Shown: one piece after another, positions 17,562-25,499 of the stretch | Layout: every line of letters starts with the position of its first letter | How positions within the stretch are numbered: the first letter of the stretch is position 1 | Origin: Prolixibacter sp. SD074 | GTDB taxonomy: Bacteria; Bacteroidota; Bacteroidia; Bacteroidales; Prolixibacteraceae | Assembly: GCF_009617895.1 (NCBI RefSeq) | Contig: NZ_BLAW01000001.1 | Span: forward strand, 1,107,001-1,171,000 | Length of the DNA stretch: 64,000 nucleotides | Direction of reading: 5' to 3' | Program-made: the position numbers and the translations under genes | The notes under the pieces: generated by a model | Told to the model about the DNA's origin: nothing | Databases searched by the model: none | Seen by the model: the letters and a program-made list of their open reading frames with translations, nothing else

Positions 17562-18314
17562 ATGTTATACGGAATTGTTTTTTTCATCATCGCGGTAGCA
17601 TCATTCATTTTCGCCATGCTGGGCCTTGGCGGAGGAATGGTGTACGTACCGGTTTTGAACTGGGCTGGTTTCGATATGGTCTCCGTTGCTATTCCGCTCG
17701 GTTTGCTGTTGAATGGCTTAAACACGGGTTTGGTACTCATTCCGTTTGCACGGAAAAAGATGGTCGACTGGAAAGGCGGCGCCGTTATGGCGGCAACAGC
17801 ACTTATTGCCTCCCCCATTGGAGCCATGACCAGCGATAAAGTACCTGTAGCTATGTTAAAAATCTTGTTTGCCATCATGGTTGTCGCGGCAGCTATTCGC
17901 ATGATATATGCATCCAGGATGGCCGATCCGGACCAGATGATGTCCATGAAGAAGCGAAGCATCATCGGGTTCTTCGTTGGTGGTTTTGCCGGCTTCGTTG
18001 GTGGCATGCTCGGACTGGGCGGCGGATTCATCATTGCCCCTATCCTTATGATGATGGGCTACAAAACCAAAGAAGCGGCTGCCACCACAGCCTTTGTGGT
18101 TACCTTCTCTTCCATATCGGGATACCTGGGCCACGTTTCGCAAGGACACATGAATTGGCCTTTGACCATCATTGTCGTCATCGCCGTTATTATCGGTTCG
18201 CAGCTGGGCGGACGGTACATGACACAGAAGGCAAAATCGAAACAGGTAAAGGTGGTCTATGCCATCGTTTTGTTGCTGATTTCCTCGAAAATGGTGTATG
18301 GTGCCCTCCACTAA
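17562..18314 (+). CDS. TSUP (TauE/SafE) family permease
   Basis: A 250-residue integral membrane protein with about eight helices in two repeats, each containing the family glycine motif (FAMLGLGGGMVYVPVL near residue 20 and GGMLGLGGGFIIAPIL near residue 150). TSUP proteins export sulfite, sulfoacetate or related anions. Its position behind a TetR operator and overlapping the region of the next porin gene suggests a two-gene efflux unit. The actual substrate is not visible in the sequence. Confidence 0.9.
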   Translation: MLYGIVFFIIAVASFIFAMLGLGGGMVYVPVLNWAGFDMVSVAIPLGLLLNGLNTGLVLIPFARKKMVDWKGGAVMAATALIASPIGAMTSDKVPVAMLKILFAIMVVAAAIRMIYASRMADPDQMMSMKKRSIIGFFVGGFAGFVGGMLGLGGGFIIAPILMMMGYKTKEAAATTAFVVTFSSISGYLGHVSQGHMNWPLTIIVVIAVIIGSQLGGRYMTQKAKSKQVKVVYAIVLLLISSKMVYGALH

Positions 18315-18315
18315 A

Positions 18316-19317
18316 ATGAACAGTCTCATGAAGATATTTAGATTAGTAGTTCTGCTGCTTTTGGTAACCATGACCGTTCAGGCACAGGAAAACAAAGCTC
18401 CGCAGTGGAACGGCTACATTCAAACCCGTTTTTCCAGTAACCTGAATACCACCTCGGGGTTCATGGTCCGGCGGGCCAAACTCTGGCTCAAAGGCGATGT
18501 ACCTACAGTCAATTTCATCAGCTACAAGCTGCAGGTGGTGTACCGGTCGTACAAGGATCAGAATTTCATCTTCCAGGACGCGCTGGCGGATATTCATTTA
18601 AAAGATAACGGATTGTTCCGGCTGGGACGTTTTGTTCCCTATTTCATGCTGCAACGCATGCAACCTGATTACCAGGTTCCGGTTTTAGAACGGGCATCGG
18701 TCATCAATGCGCTGAATCTGAATCCGAAGTACGGAGCCCGGATGATTGGACTGGAATACCTTTACAGCCAATCCGGCCAACCGTGGCACGCCAGTATCGG
18801 GCTGTTCAACGGAAACACAGACAAACCCGGGCATAATAACAACTCCCTGTTGGTGACATCACGGTTAAACCGGAAATTCCGTTTCGATCGGCAATCCGAT
18901 ATTACCCTTGGAGGTTCGGTAGCGTACCGGAACATCACGCAAATGAGCCTGCCGACCATTTATGCCGCCGACTCACTCCTCTCCGGGGACGATTTCCGCT
19001 GGGGTGCAGAGGCATTGCTCCATTGCAACCATTTCCAGCTGCAGGCTGAATATATTCAAGCGCTACTGAACAGTGGCAAAGCAGATGGTTATTACCTGCT
19101 GGGCTGGTACGATTTCAATACCCATTACCAGCTCACCGCTTTTACCGAGAAATACACGGACTTGAATTCCGCGACATCGGATCAGCCCTGGTATGGACTG
19201 GGATTCAACTACCTCATTACAGAAAAAACAAAATTGATGGCCGATTTTAAATGCCGCGACCTGAATCAGGATCCGGTTTATTCGGCCAATATCCAACTGC
19301 AGTTACTCTTTCGGTAG
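18316..19317 (+). CDS. Phosphate-selective-porin-like outer membrane protein
   Basis: A 333-residue exported protein with a signal peptide (MKIFRLVVLLLLVTMTVQAQ) and a beta-barrel body rich in aromatic-ended strands. The start NGYIQTRFSSN then GFMVRRAKLWLKGDV resembles the porin O/P family. The ATG at 18316 lies one base past the TSUP stop; another ATG at 18328 is equally acceptable. It would supply an outer-membrane channel for small anions, consistent with pairing to the TSUP permease. The C-terminal LQLLFR ends with Arg rather than Phe, a small deviation. Confidence 0.82.
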   Translation: MNSLMKIFRLVVLLLLVTMTVQAQENKAPQWNGYIQTRFSSNLNTTSGFMVRRAKLWLKGDVPTVNFISYKLQVVYRSYKDQNFIFQDALADIHLKDNGLFRLGRFVPYFMLQRMQPDYQVPVLERASVINALNLNPKYGARMIGLEYLYSQSGQPWHASIGLFNGNTDKPGHNNNSLLVTSRLNRKFRFDRQSDITLGGSVAYRNITQMSLPTIYAADSLLSGDDFRWGAEALLHCNHFQLQAEYIQALLNSGKADGYYLLGWYDFNTHYQLTAFTEKYTDLNSATSDQPWYGLGFNYLITEKTKLMADFKCRDLNQDPVYSANIQLQLLFR

Positions 19318-19364
19318 AAGGAGAACTGTATAATAGCGAATTGTCAAACTTAAAATTCAACATC

Positions 19365-19967
19365 ATGATCAATCCACAAGAATGGCTCGAATTCGGGCAA
19401 AAGTTTCACGGACACAAATGTCCGGCCATGCCTATGGGACTGCGCGTTGGTGCAGCCGCCATGAACGCACTGGGCGTTGAACGCGCCCACGACGGACAAC
19501 TCATCGCTTTAGTTGACCTGGGTGATGACCATTGTGCCACCTGCTATGGCGATGGTTTGCAGGTAATACTCGGAACCACCTTTGGCAAGGGGAATATTAA
19601 GAAAACCCACAAGGGGAAGTGGGCTGTTACCGTTGTTGAGCGTGCCACTGGCAGGGCTGTAAGAGTAACACCAACTGCAGAAGCCATGCTTAACAATAAG
19701 AAGTCTTCTTTCTTTACTGACTACCGTATGGTTGGCAAGCCCGCTAGTACGGTGCCAGCCGAAGTAGTTGACCCCTTGGTTATCAGTGTAATGAGTGCGC
19801 CAGATGAGAAGTTATTCTCCGTTTCACCCATTTTTGAATACAAGCTTGAACCTAAGAAGGACAGCTTCAATGGTTTTGTTTGCGAGGAGTGCGGAGAAAT
19901 GACCGTTACCGAATATGGCCGCATTAAGGGCGATAAGAAGGTTTGCATCGATTGCCTAAACAAGTAA
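19365..19967 (+). CDS. FmdE-family protein, probably a recombinant gene
   Basis: A 200-residue protein with the FmdE domain (residues about 5-135; FHGHKCPAMPMGLRVG, DLGDDHCATCYGDGLQ) and a C-terminal zinc-ribbon (CEECGE ... CIDCLNK). Domain-level relatives include formylmethanofuran dehydrogenase subunit E and metal-handling proteins; no methanofuran pathway is seen, so the role here is unknown. The ATG at 19365 fits the family start. A 75-base copy of the 3' end of this gene lies 1.7 kb downstream (21661), which suggests that the present gene is a hybrid formed when the oxidoreductase segment arrived. Confidence 0.85.
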   Translation: MINPQEWLEFGQKFHGHKCPAMPMGLRVGAAAMNALGVERAHDGQLIALVDLGDDHCATCYGDGLQVILGTTFGKGNIKKTHKGKWAVTVVERATGRAVRVTPTAEAMLNNKKSSFFTDYRMVGKPASTVPAEVVDPLVISVMSAPDEKLFSVSPIFEYKLEPKKDSFNGFVCEECGEMTVTEYGRIKGDKKVCIDCLNK

Positions 19968-20190
19968 AGATTCCTTACGTTGTTGTTCTCCTGCTTATTG
20001 CAGCTTAATTGATTTACGGTGTGGTTGCCTAGTTGATAAATACGACTCATTCAACAGCTTATAAGAAACTATTGTTGGTGGCAGCCAGTAAATTAGATAC
20101 TTGCAAATTTTTTTGAAGAACGGAACAATCAGAGAAATCTATGAAGAATTGAGTTTGTTCAATTTATGACGTTCCAAAAAAACTAAAGCT

Positions 20191-21591
20191 ATGAACGAAA
20201 AATTTGATGTACTCATCATTGGAGGTGGTCCCGGTGGAACTCCCGCCGCAATGCAATTGGCTGCAAGCGGAAAGAGGGTTTTACTCGCAGAGGAATCGGG
20301 AAAACTTGGAGGTGCATGCCTGTTTGTTGGATGTATCCCTTCAAAAATAATTAAGCATGGCGCTGATGCGTTTTTCTCGTACGAGAAAAACGCATCAGCC
20401 ACCTCTGATTCAAAAGCCGCCTTGGCCGAATCGTGGGAATCCATTCGTAACAGCATGGATCGTATCCTTAATGGTCGCTCTTCGGCTGCCATACAGCAAG
20501 TCAACCGATTGCCAATTACTTTTGTGGCTGGGAAAGCACAGTTCATCTCCAGCAATGAGGTAGAGATAAACAATACACGGTATGGGTTTGATAAGGCAAT
20601 TATAGCCACTGGAGCACACTCGTTTGTTCCTCCATTCAAAGGAGATGGTACAAAAGAGGTGCTCACTAGTGAGGTGTTGTTTCAACAGCCAACATTGCCA
20701 TCGTCCATGCTGATTGTTGGTGGTGGACCTATTGGTATTGAATTGGCACAGATGTTAGCAAAGCTTCACGTGAAGTGCACCATCGTTGAGATGATGCCAA
20801 GCCTGTTATCCGGAGTGGTGGAGCCCGAATTTGCAGAAGGCATTACCAAAAAGTTGCAGGAGACAGGAATTGGGGTCTACACTCATTCGAAGGTTGAAGA
20901 GATCAACAAGATTGATGGTGAGTTTCAAACCGTATTTGTGGATGCTGATGGAAAAACTCAGCAGTTTCTCACCGGGAAGGTGCTGGTTGTTACGGGTAAG
21001 GTGCCTTCTATTGAAGGGCTGAACCTGGAGGCAACGGGCGTAAGTTTCGAGAGAAACGGCATTGTGGTGAATGAGTTCTTGGAAACTAATGTGGCTGGGA
21101 TTTATGTAACTGGCGATGTGGTGCTGGGCGCTCCTAAATTCGCTCATACTGCCACCTACGATGCCCATATTGTAGCAACCAATATTTTGCGTGGAAACAT
21201 CAGCAAGGCTTGTTTTACCAAGAACTCATGGGTGCTATTCTCCGATCCAGAAATTGCCGCCGCTGGCCTTACCGAAGCGGAAGCGGTGAAAGCAGGCTTT
21301 GATGTGGTAACCGGAATTCATGATTATAGGGTGGATGCCATGGCGCAAATTAGCGGCGATACGTTTGGTTTCCTTAAGTTTATTGTCAATAAGAGTAATC
21401 AGGAAATTTTGGGTGTTCATATTTTTATAAATGGTGCCGCTTCGCTGAGCGGAGAGGCTGCGTTGATTGTATCCAGAAAATTGACCCTGTTGGATGTGGC
21501 ACAAGCCATTCATCCGCATCCAACCCTCACCGAGGCGTTTGGTCTGTTGGCACTGAAAATATTATCTGAACTGCAAGCTCAAGCGCACTAG
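20191..21591 (+). CDS. Mercuric-reductase/lipoamide-dehydrogenase-like flavoprotein
   Basis: A 466-residue class I pyridine nucleotide-disulfide oxidoreductase. It has the FAD motif VLIIGGGPGGTPAAMQLA, a redox cysteine pair C43-C48 (GGACLFVGCIPSK), an NAD(P) motif MLIVGGGPIGIELAQML, the second FAD motif IYVTGDV and a C-terminal dimer domain with the HPHPTLTEA active-site His. The spacing between cysteines is standard. It lacks the N-terminal HMA domain and C-terminal vicinal cysteines of MerA, so mercury reduction is doubtful. A perfect 38-base palindrome sits inside the gene at 20362-20399. Confidence 0.9.
   Translation: MNEKFDVLIIGGGPGGTPAAMQLAASGKRVLLAEESGKLGGACLFVGCIPSKIIKHGADAFFSYEKNASATSDSKAALAESWESIRNSMDRILNGRSSAAIQQVNRLPITFVAGKAQFISSNEVEINNTRYGFDKAIIATGAHSFVPPFKGDGTKEVLTSEVLFQQPTLPSSMLIVGGGPIGIELAQMLAKLHVKCTIVEMMPSLLSGVVEPEFAEGITKKLQETGIGVYTHSKVEEINKIDGEFQTVFVDADGKTQQFLTGKVLVVTGKVPSIEGLNLEATGVSFERNGIVVNEFLETNVAGIYVTGDVVLGAPKFAHTATYDAHIVATNILRGNISKACFTKNSWVLFSDPEIAAAGLTEAEAVKAGFDVVTGIHDYRVDAMAQISGDTFGFLKFIVNKSNQEILGVHIFINGAASLSGEAALIVSRKLTLLDVAQAIHPHPTLTEAFGLLALKILSELQAQAH
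20362..20399. repeat. Perfect 38-base palindrome inside the oxidoreductase gene
   Basis: Two 19-base arms with no spacer, GCTGATGCGTTTTTCTCGT and its exact reverse complement, encode ADAFFSYEKNASA in frame. The symmetry stops at both outer edges. It lies just after the redox-active cysteines. Confidence 0.95.
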
Positions 21592-21660
21592 GGTTAGCTT
21601 GACACAGCTGTAAGATTGGACGTGCCATTCAGGAAATTTGGGTATAGTTCTTAAGAGTTT

Positions 21661-21735
21661 TGGAGAAACAACAACATGGAATACGGCCGTATTAAAGGCC
21701 ATAAAAAGGTTTGCATCGATTGTGCAGCCAAATAA
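21661..21735 (+). pseudogene. Remnant of an FmdE gene 3' end
   Basis: The stretch encodes EYGRIKGHKKVCIDC followed by AAK and a stop, nearly identical to the end of the FmdE gene at 19911-19967 (EYGRIKGDKKVCIDCLNK). Similarity fades upstream of about 21661 and no body of the gene precedes it. It is best explained as the displaced tail of the original fmdE-like gene. Confidence 0.8.
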
Positions 21736-22086
21736 AGATTACAGCTTTTCATAATTTTCAGCCCTATTTTTCTACCCGGTAAGTTGCCTGGGATTCAATT
21801 CCCGGCAATTGCCGGGTTTCTTCATTCTTGAACTTTCGACCTTTGACCATTTCAAGTTTCAAGTTACGCTTCGAGGTTCAGCCTATCCTGCTATTGACTG
21901 TTCATTACTCATTTCGAATTATTCATTGATTAAAGGGTTTCAGGTTTCAAGTTGCGCTCTGAGGTTGCTGTTATTGGAGAGAAAGGCCTCAGGTCCCAGA
22001 CACTAGACGGTAGATGTTGCAGAGTGGTTGGCGAACTATCCCCCTTTGGAGGGGGGTCAAGGGGGAGGATGTTTCAACTGATTTTT
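21736..22086. other. Gene-free stretch with intergenic repeat fragments
   Basis: No frame is supported. It contains CAGGTTTCAAGTTGCGCTCTG-like words and a G-rich palindrome around 22040-22072 (CCCCCTTTGGAGGGGGGTC). Similar material recurs near 25140-25430 and 51970-52050. Confidence 0.4.
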
Positions 22087-22087
22087 T

Positions 22088-22135
22088 TGACGTATAATTA
22101 CGTCATCTCAATATTTGACGTATATTTGCGTCAAA
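22088..22135 (+). promoter_or_regulatory. Tandem ArsR-type operators of the second ars operon
   Basis: Palindrome TGACGTATAATTACGTCA (22088-22105) has perfect seven-base arms. A second inverted repeat TTTGACG...CGTCAAA (22114-22135) encloses TATATTTG (22121-22128), an exact -7 match. The two sites share the TGACGTA half-site and are 27 bases apart centre to centre, so two repressor dimers could cover the promoter. Confidence 0.75.
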
Positions 22136-22146
22136 AGAAAGTCATC

Positions 22147-22479
22147 ATGGTACAAAGTAAAACCGAACTATTCGAACAGGAACTCATCGGGAAGGCGGCG
22201 CTTTTCAAAGCCCTGGCCCATCCGGCCCGGTTGCAGATACTGCAGTTCCTGGCCGCCACGCAATCGTGCATCACCGGCGACATTTCCGATGAACTGCCGT
22301 TGGGTCGGACCACTGTCAACCAACATTTGAAAGAACTGAAAGCGGCAGGCCTCGTAACCGGCCACATCGAGGGGGTTAAAACCAAATACTGCCTCGACAT
22401 GGAAAATGTAGCCAGACTTCGAAGTGAATTAAGTGGCTTTTTAGATAACCTGTACCTGGAAGACTATTGCTGTGAATAA
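22147..22479 (+). CDS. arsR: ArsR-family arsenical repressor of the second operon
   Basis: A 110-residue winged-helix regulator from the ATG at 22147; the longer open frame upstream runs through the operators and is not used. The helix region SDELPLGRTTVNQHLKELKAAG and AALFKALAHPARLQILQFL are canonical. A cysteine in the QSCITGDIS segment and a C-terminal CC pair (DYCCE) are possible As(III) ligands. It heads an operon with arsC, arsM and acr3, so arsenite-responsive repression is well supported by context. Confidence 0.93.
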   Translation: MVQSKTELFEQELIGKAALFKALAHPARLQILQFLAATQSCITGDISDELPLGRTTVNQHLKELKAAGLVTGHIEGVKTKYCLDMENVARLRSELSGFLDNLYLEDYCCE

Positions 22480-22520
22480 AGACAATGACATTATCAATCA
22501 ACTTAAATCCGTCAATTCAT

Positions 22521-22946
22521 ATGAACGTACTTATTCTTTGCACCGGAAACTCATGTCGCAGCCAGATGGCCCACGGTTTCCTGCAATCTTTCGATAAAAA
22601 CATCAACGTGCAATCGGCCGGTACCGAAGCTTCGGGCAAACTGAATGAAAAAGCCGTGGCCGCTATGAAGGAAATTGGCATCGATATCAGCCACCACACT
22701 TCCGATCCGGTGGATAAATACCTGAACGACGAATGGGACTATGTGATTACCGTTTGCGGCGGCGCCAATGAGGCCTGTCCTACTTTCATGGGAAAAGTCA
22801 AACACCGGCTGCACATCGGTTTCGACGACCCGTCGCATGCTACCGGAACCGACGAATTCATCCGGAGTGAATTTATCCGCGTACGCGATGAAATAAAAAC
22901 GGCTTTTTACAAGCTGTATACCGAAGATATCAAACCTCAAATATAA
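22521..22946 (+). CDS. arsC: Arsenate reductase, thioredoxin-coupled LMW-PTP type
   Basis: A 141-residue protein with the phosphatase-like loop CTGNSCRSQMA (C7, C12) and distal redox cysteines in VITVCGGANEACPTF, matching the three-cysteine relay of thioredoxin-linked ArsC. The reading starts at the ATG at 22521 because the N-terminal MNVLILCTGNSCRS matches the family exactly; an upstream ATG adds 12 unrelated residues. It reduces arsenate to arsenite in the cytoplasm, feeding ArsM and Acr3. It follows arsR by 41 bases. Confidence 0.94.
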   Translation: MNVLILCTGNSCRSQMAHGFLQSFDKNINVQSAGTEASGKLNEKAVAAMKEIGIDISHHTSDPVDKYLNDEWDYVITVCGGANEACPTFMGKVKHRLHIGFDDPSHATGTDEFIRSEFIRVRDEIKTAFYKLYTEDIKPQI

Positions 22947-22952
22947 TCCGCG

Positions 22953-23762
22953 ATGCAAATAAAACCCGAAGATTTAAAACTGCTGGTGCAGGAAAAATAT
23001 GGCGAGATTGCCTCACAAAGTAAGGAAACCAACCAGTCATCGTGCTGCGGCGGAACCAGTTGCTGCGGTGATTCAACCTATACCATTTTTAGCGACGATT
23101 ACACCATGCTGAAAGGCTACAATTCAGACGCGGACCTGGGCTTAGGATGCGGTTTGCCTACCGAGTTTGCCCGCATCAACGAAAGCGATCATGTGCTCGA
23201 CCTGGGAAGCGGTGCCGGAAACGATTGCTTCGTTGCCCGCGCCATTACCGGCGAAACCGGGAAGGTCACCGGCCTCGATTTTACCGATGCCATGCTCGAA
23301 AAAGCCCGGAAGAACCTGAAGAAAACCGGCTTCACTAACGTGGAATTTGTCAAAGGTGACATTGAAGCGATGCCGTTGCCGGAAAACACCTACGATGTGG
23401 TCATCAGCAACTGCGTGCTCAACCTGGTTCCCGATAAGGAAAAAGCTTTCAGCGAAATCTTCAGGGTACTGAAACCCGGCGGCCACTTTTGTATTTCCGA
23501 CGTGGTGCTGGACGGCGATCTGCCGGAAGGCTTAATCAAAGAGGCCGAATTGTATGCCGGCTGTGTGTCGGGCGCTGTTCAGCGTAGGCAATATCTTTCG
23601 ATTATTGAAGAGAAAGGCTTTTCCGGTATCACGGTCGAAAAGAACAAAGCCATCACCATTCCGGATGACATCCTGAGCAATTACCTGTCGGGGCAGGAGA
23701 TGGAAGAGTACAGAACTTCCGGAACCGGCATTTTCAGCATTACGGTTACCGCGAACAAATAA
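22953..23762 (+). CDS. arsM: Arsenite S-adenosylmethionine methyltransferase
   Basis: A 269-residue class I methyltransferase with the SAM motif LDLGSGAGNDCFVAR and conserved ArsM cysteines in NDCF, SNCVLNLV and YAGCVSGA, the set used for As(III) binding and transfer. The ArsM-specific GLGCGLPTEFA precedes the SAM motif. An N-terminal segment with two CC pairs (SSCCGGTSCCGD, residues 29-40) is a feature of some members. It converts arsenite into methylated arsenicals. It starts six bases after arsC and precedes acr3 by 12 bases: a tight operon. Confidence 0.94.
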   Translation: MQIKPEDLKLLVQEKYGEIASQSKETNQSSCCGGTSCCGDSTYTIFSDDYTMLKGYNSDADLGLGCGLPTEFARINESDHVLDLGSGAGNDCFVARAITGETGKVTGLDFTDAMLEKARKNLKKTGFTNVEFVKGDIEAMPLPENTYDVVISNCVLNLVPDKEKAFSEIFRVLKPGGHFCISDVVLDGDLPEGLIKEAELYAGCVSGAVQRRQYLSIIEEKGFSGITVEKNKAITIPDDILSNYLSGQEMEEYRTSGTGIFSITVTANK

Positions 23763-23774
23763 AAAACGATAATT

Positions 23775-24851
23775 ATGCCTTCGAAACCCCGCCTGAAATT
23801 CCTCGATCGGTACCTGACGCTGTGGATTTTCCTGGCCATGGCAGTTGGTGTCCTTTCCGGATACTTTTTCCCGGGCATCGCCACCTTTTGGGATTCCCTG
23901 AAATCGTCGCCCGGCAGCACCACCAATTTACCCATTGCCATTGGCCTCATCCTGATGATGTACCCGCCCCTGGCAAAGGTGAAATACGAAGAGCTGGGCG
24001 ATGTATTCCGAAACTACAAAGTGCTGGGCCTGTCGCTGGTGCAAAACTGGATCATCGGTCCGGTGGTGATGTTCCTGCTTGCCATCCTGTTTTTCAAACT
24101 CTTTCCGGGCGAGAACAACGCCAACCTGCCTTACATGTACGGTATTATCATGATTGGCCTGGCGCGGTGTATCGCCATGGTGATTGTGTGGAACGAACTG
24201 GCTAAAGGCGATACCGAATATGCAGCCGGACTGGTGGCGTTCAACTCCATCTTCCAGGTACTGTTCTTCTCGGTGTATGCCTGGTTTTTTATCGCCATCC
24301 TGCCGGGATGGTTTGGCATTCCCACGAGCCACGCGGTTGACAACATCACCATCGGAAAGATTGCCGAAAGTGTGTTCATCTACCTGGGCATCCCGTTTGT
24401 TGCCGGATTCCTATCGCGTGTCCTGCTCATCCGGGCCAAAGGAAAGGATTGGTATCAACGGAAGTTTATTCCCAAAATCAGTCCGATAACCCTCATCGCC
24501 TTGCTGTTTACCATCATCGTGATGTTTTCGCTGAAGGGGGAATACATCATCCGGATACCGATGGATGTGGTGCTGATAGCCATCCCGTTGCTCATCTACT
24601 TCATCGTGATGTTCTTCCTCTCCTTTTTCATGAGCAAGAAGATTGGCGCCAACTACGCGCAGGCCACTACCCTTTCGTTTACGGCAGCCAGCAACAACTT
24701 CGAGCTGGCTATCGCGGTAGCCATTGCCATTTTCGGCATGAACTCCGGCGAAGCTTTTGCGGCGGTGATTGGTCCGCTGGTAGAAGTGCCGGTGATGATA
24801 GCACTAGTAAATGTCGCCTTCCGGCTGAAGAAGGCGTATTTCGCAAATTAG
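23775..24851 (+). CDS. acr3: ACR3-family arsenite efflux transporter
   Basis: A 358-residue membrane protein with ten predicted helices. The essential family cysteine is seen as C132 in [16 protein letters not shown], and the [17 protein letters not shown] segment with conserved Asn/Glu is present near residue 310. ACR3 exports As(III), sometimes Sb(III), using the proton gradient. It is the last gene of the arsR-arsC-arsM-acr3 operon. In many database entries this family is also named ArsB, but the sequence type is ACR3. Confidence 0.94.
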   Translation: MPSKPRLKFLDRYLTLWIFLAMAVGVLSGYFFPGIATFWDSLKSSPGSTTNLPIAIGLILMMYPPLAKVKYEELGDVFRNYKVLGLSLVQNWIIGPVVMFLLAILFFKLFPGENNANLPYMYGIIMIGLARCIAMVIVWNELAKGDTEYAAGLVAFNSIFQVLFFSVYAWFFIAILPGWFGIPTSHAVDNITIGKIAESVFIYLGIPFVAGFLSRVLLIRAKGKDWYQRKFIPKISPITLIALLFTIIVMFSLKGEYIIRIPMDVVLIAIPLLIYFIVMFFLSFFMSKKIGANYAQATTLSFTAASNNFELAIAVAIAIFGMNSGEAFAAVIGPLVEVPVMIALVNVAFRLKKAYFAN

Positions 24852-25465
24852 TGAGTGATTATTAGCAAAGGACTGTGGGGCAATATTGGGAATACGAATT
24901 ACGCGAATTTCACTTCGAGGCTATTAGATAAAAGGATTGGCACGGATTTGAGCCACGGATCGACGCTGATGGAGAACAGTCATGGGAGAATTGCGAAATC
25001 TTCTGCGCCCCTTGCGGAAATTTTTGCGTGTTTTGCGTGGAGCCTTTTTTTCTTTAACCACAAAGGACACTATGATTTAACACCACAAACACAAAGATGG
25101 TACGTCCATCAAAGCCGAACAATAGTAACGATAGGAACAAAAGCAACAATGATAACCGCGAAGCGCAACCTGAAACCTGAAACTATTTCAATCATGGTTT
25201 GCGCGTGCGGCGCAAGAACAGTAGTTCTTTGTTGATGGGCAGAATGTGCGCCTCCGGGCACGCTCTTCTTTATCCCGGGGTGGCGTCATCCCGACATACG
25301 TCGAGGATTCCTTACCCCGGGCTATTGCCTTCCAGCCCTTCAGGCTGACAAGGCTGACAACAACAGAAACATTTCTAACAATAGAAACTTCTTCGCCCAA
25401 ACCTGAAACCTGTAACCGCGCAGCATAACCTGAAACCATCGTTCCTCTCATGTCTCGGGATTTTG
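24852..25465. repeat. Long gene-free stretch of intergenic repeat material
   Basis: No frame is supported over about 610 bases. The part at 24990-25075, read in reverse, resembles 16775-16858 (GTGGTTAAA, CCACGCAAAACACGC). A GC-rich inverted pair around CCCGGGGTGGCG (25277) and ACCCCGGGC (25314) forms a long hairpin. CCTGAAACCTGAAAC-type words occur near 25165 and 25400. Confidence 0.5.
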
Positions 25466-25493
25466 TATCTTTGTTCTCCTTAAAAAGGAGAAC
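25466..25493 (+). promoter_or_regulatory. mnmE -7 element and 21-base palindrome with Shine-Dalgarno
   Basis: TATCTTTG (25466-25473) is an exact -7 match. It overlaps the perfect palindrome GTTCTCCTT-AAA-AAGGAGAAC (25473-25493), whose right arm contains AAGGAG seven bases or so before the AAAAA leading to the ATG at 25500. A consensus ribosome site inside a hairpin is unusual for this phylum and could control mnmE translation. Confidence 0.55.
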
Positions 25494-25499
25494 AGAAAA

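Noticed and set aside
20139-20666. 175-codon minus-strand frame opposite the oxidoreductase
   Set aside because: Antisense of the FAD-binding region; the symmetric ADAFFSYEKNASA occurs on both strands only because of the palindrome.
20191-21591. Calling the flavoprotein MerA
   Set aside because: No HMA domain and no C-terminal vicinal cysteines; no merR, merT or merP nearby.
24855-25235. 126-codon frame in the acr3-mnmE gap
   Set aside because: The sequence consists of intergenic repeat words; the translation has no domain character.
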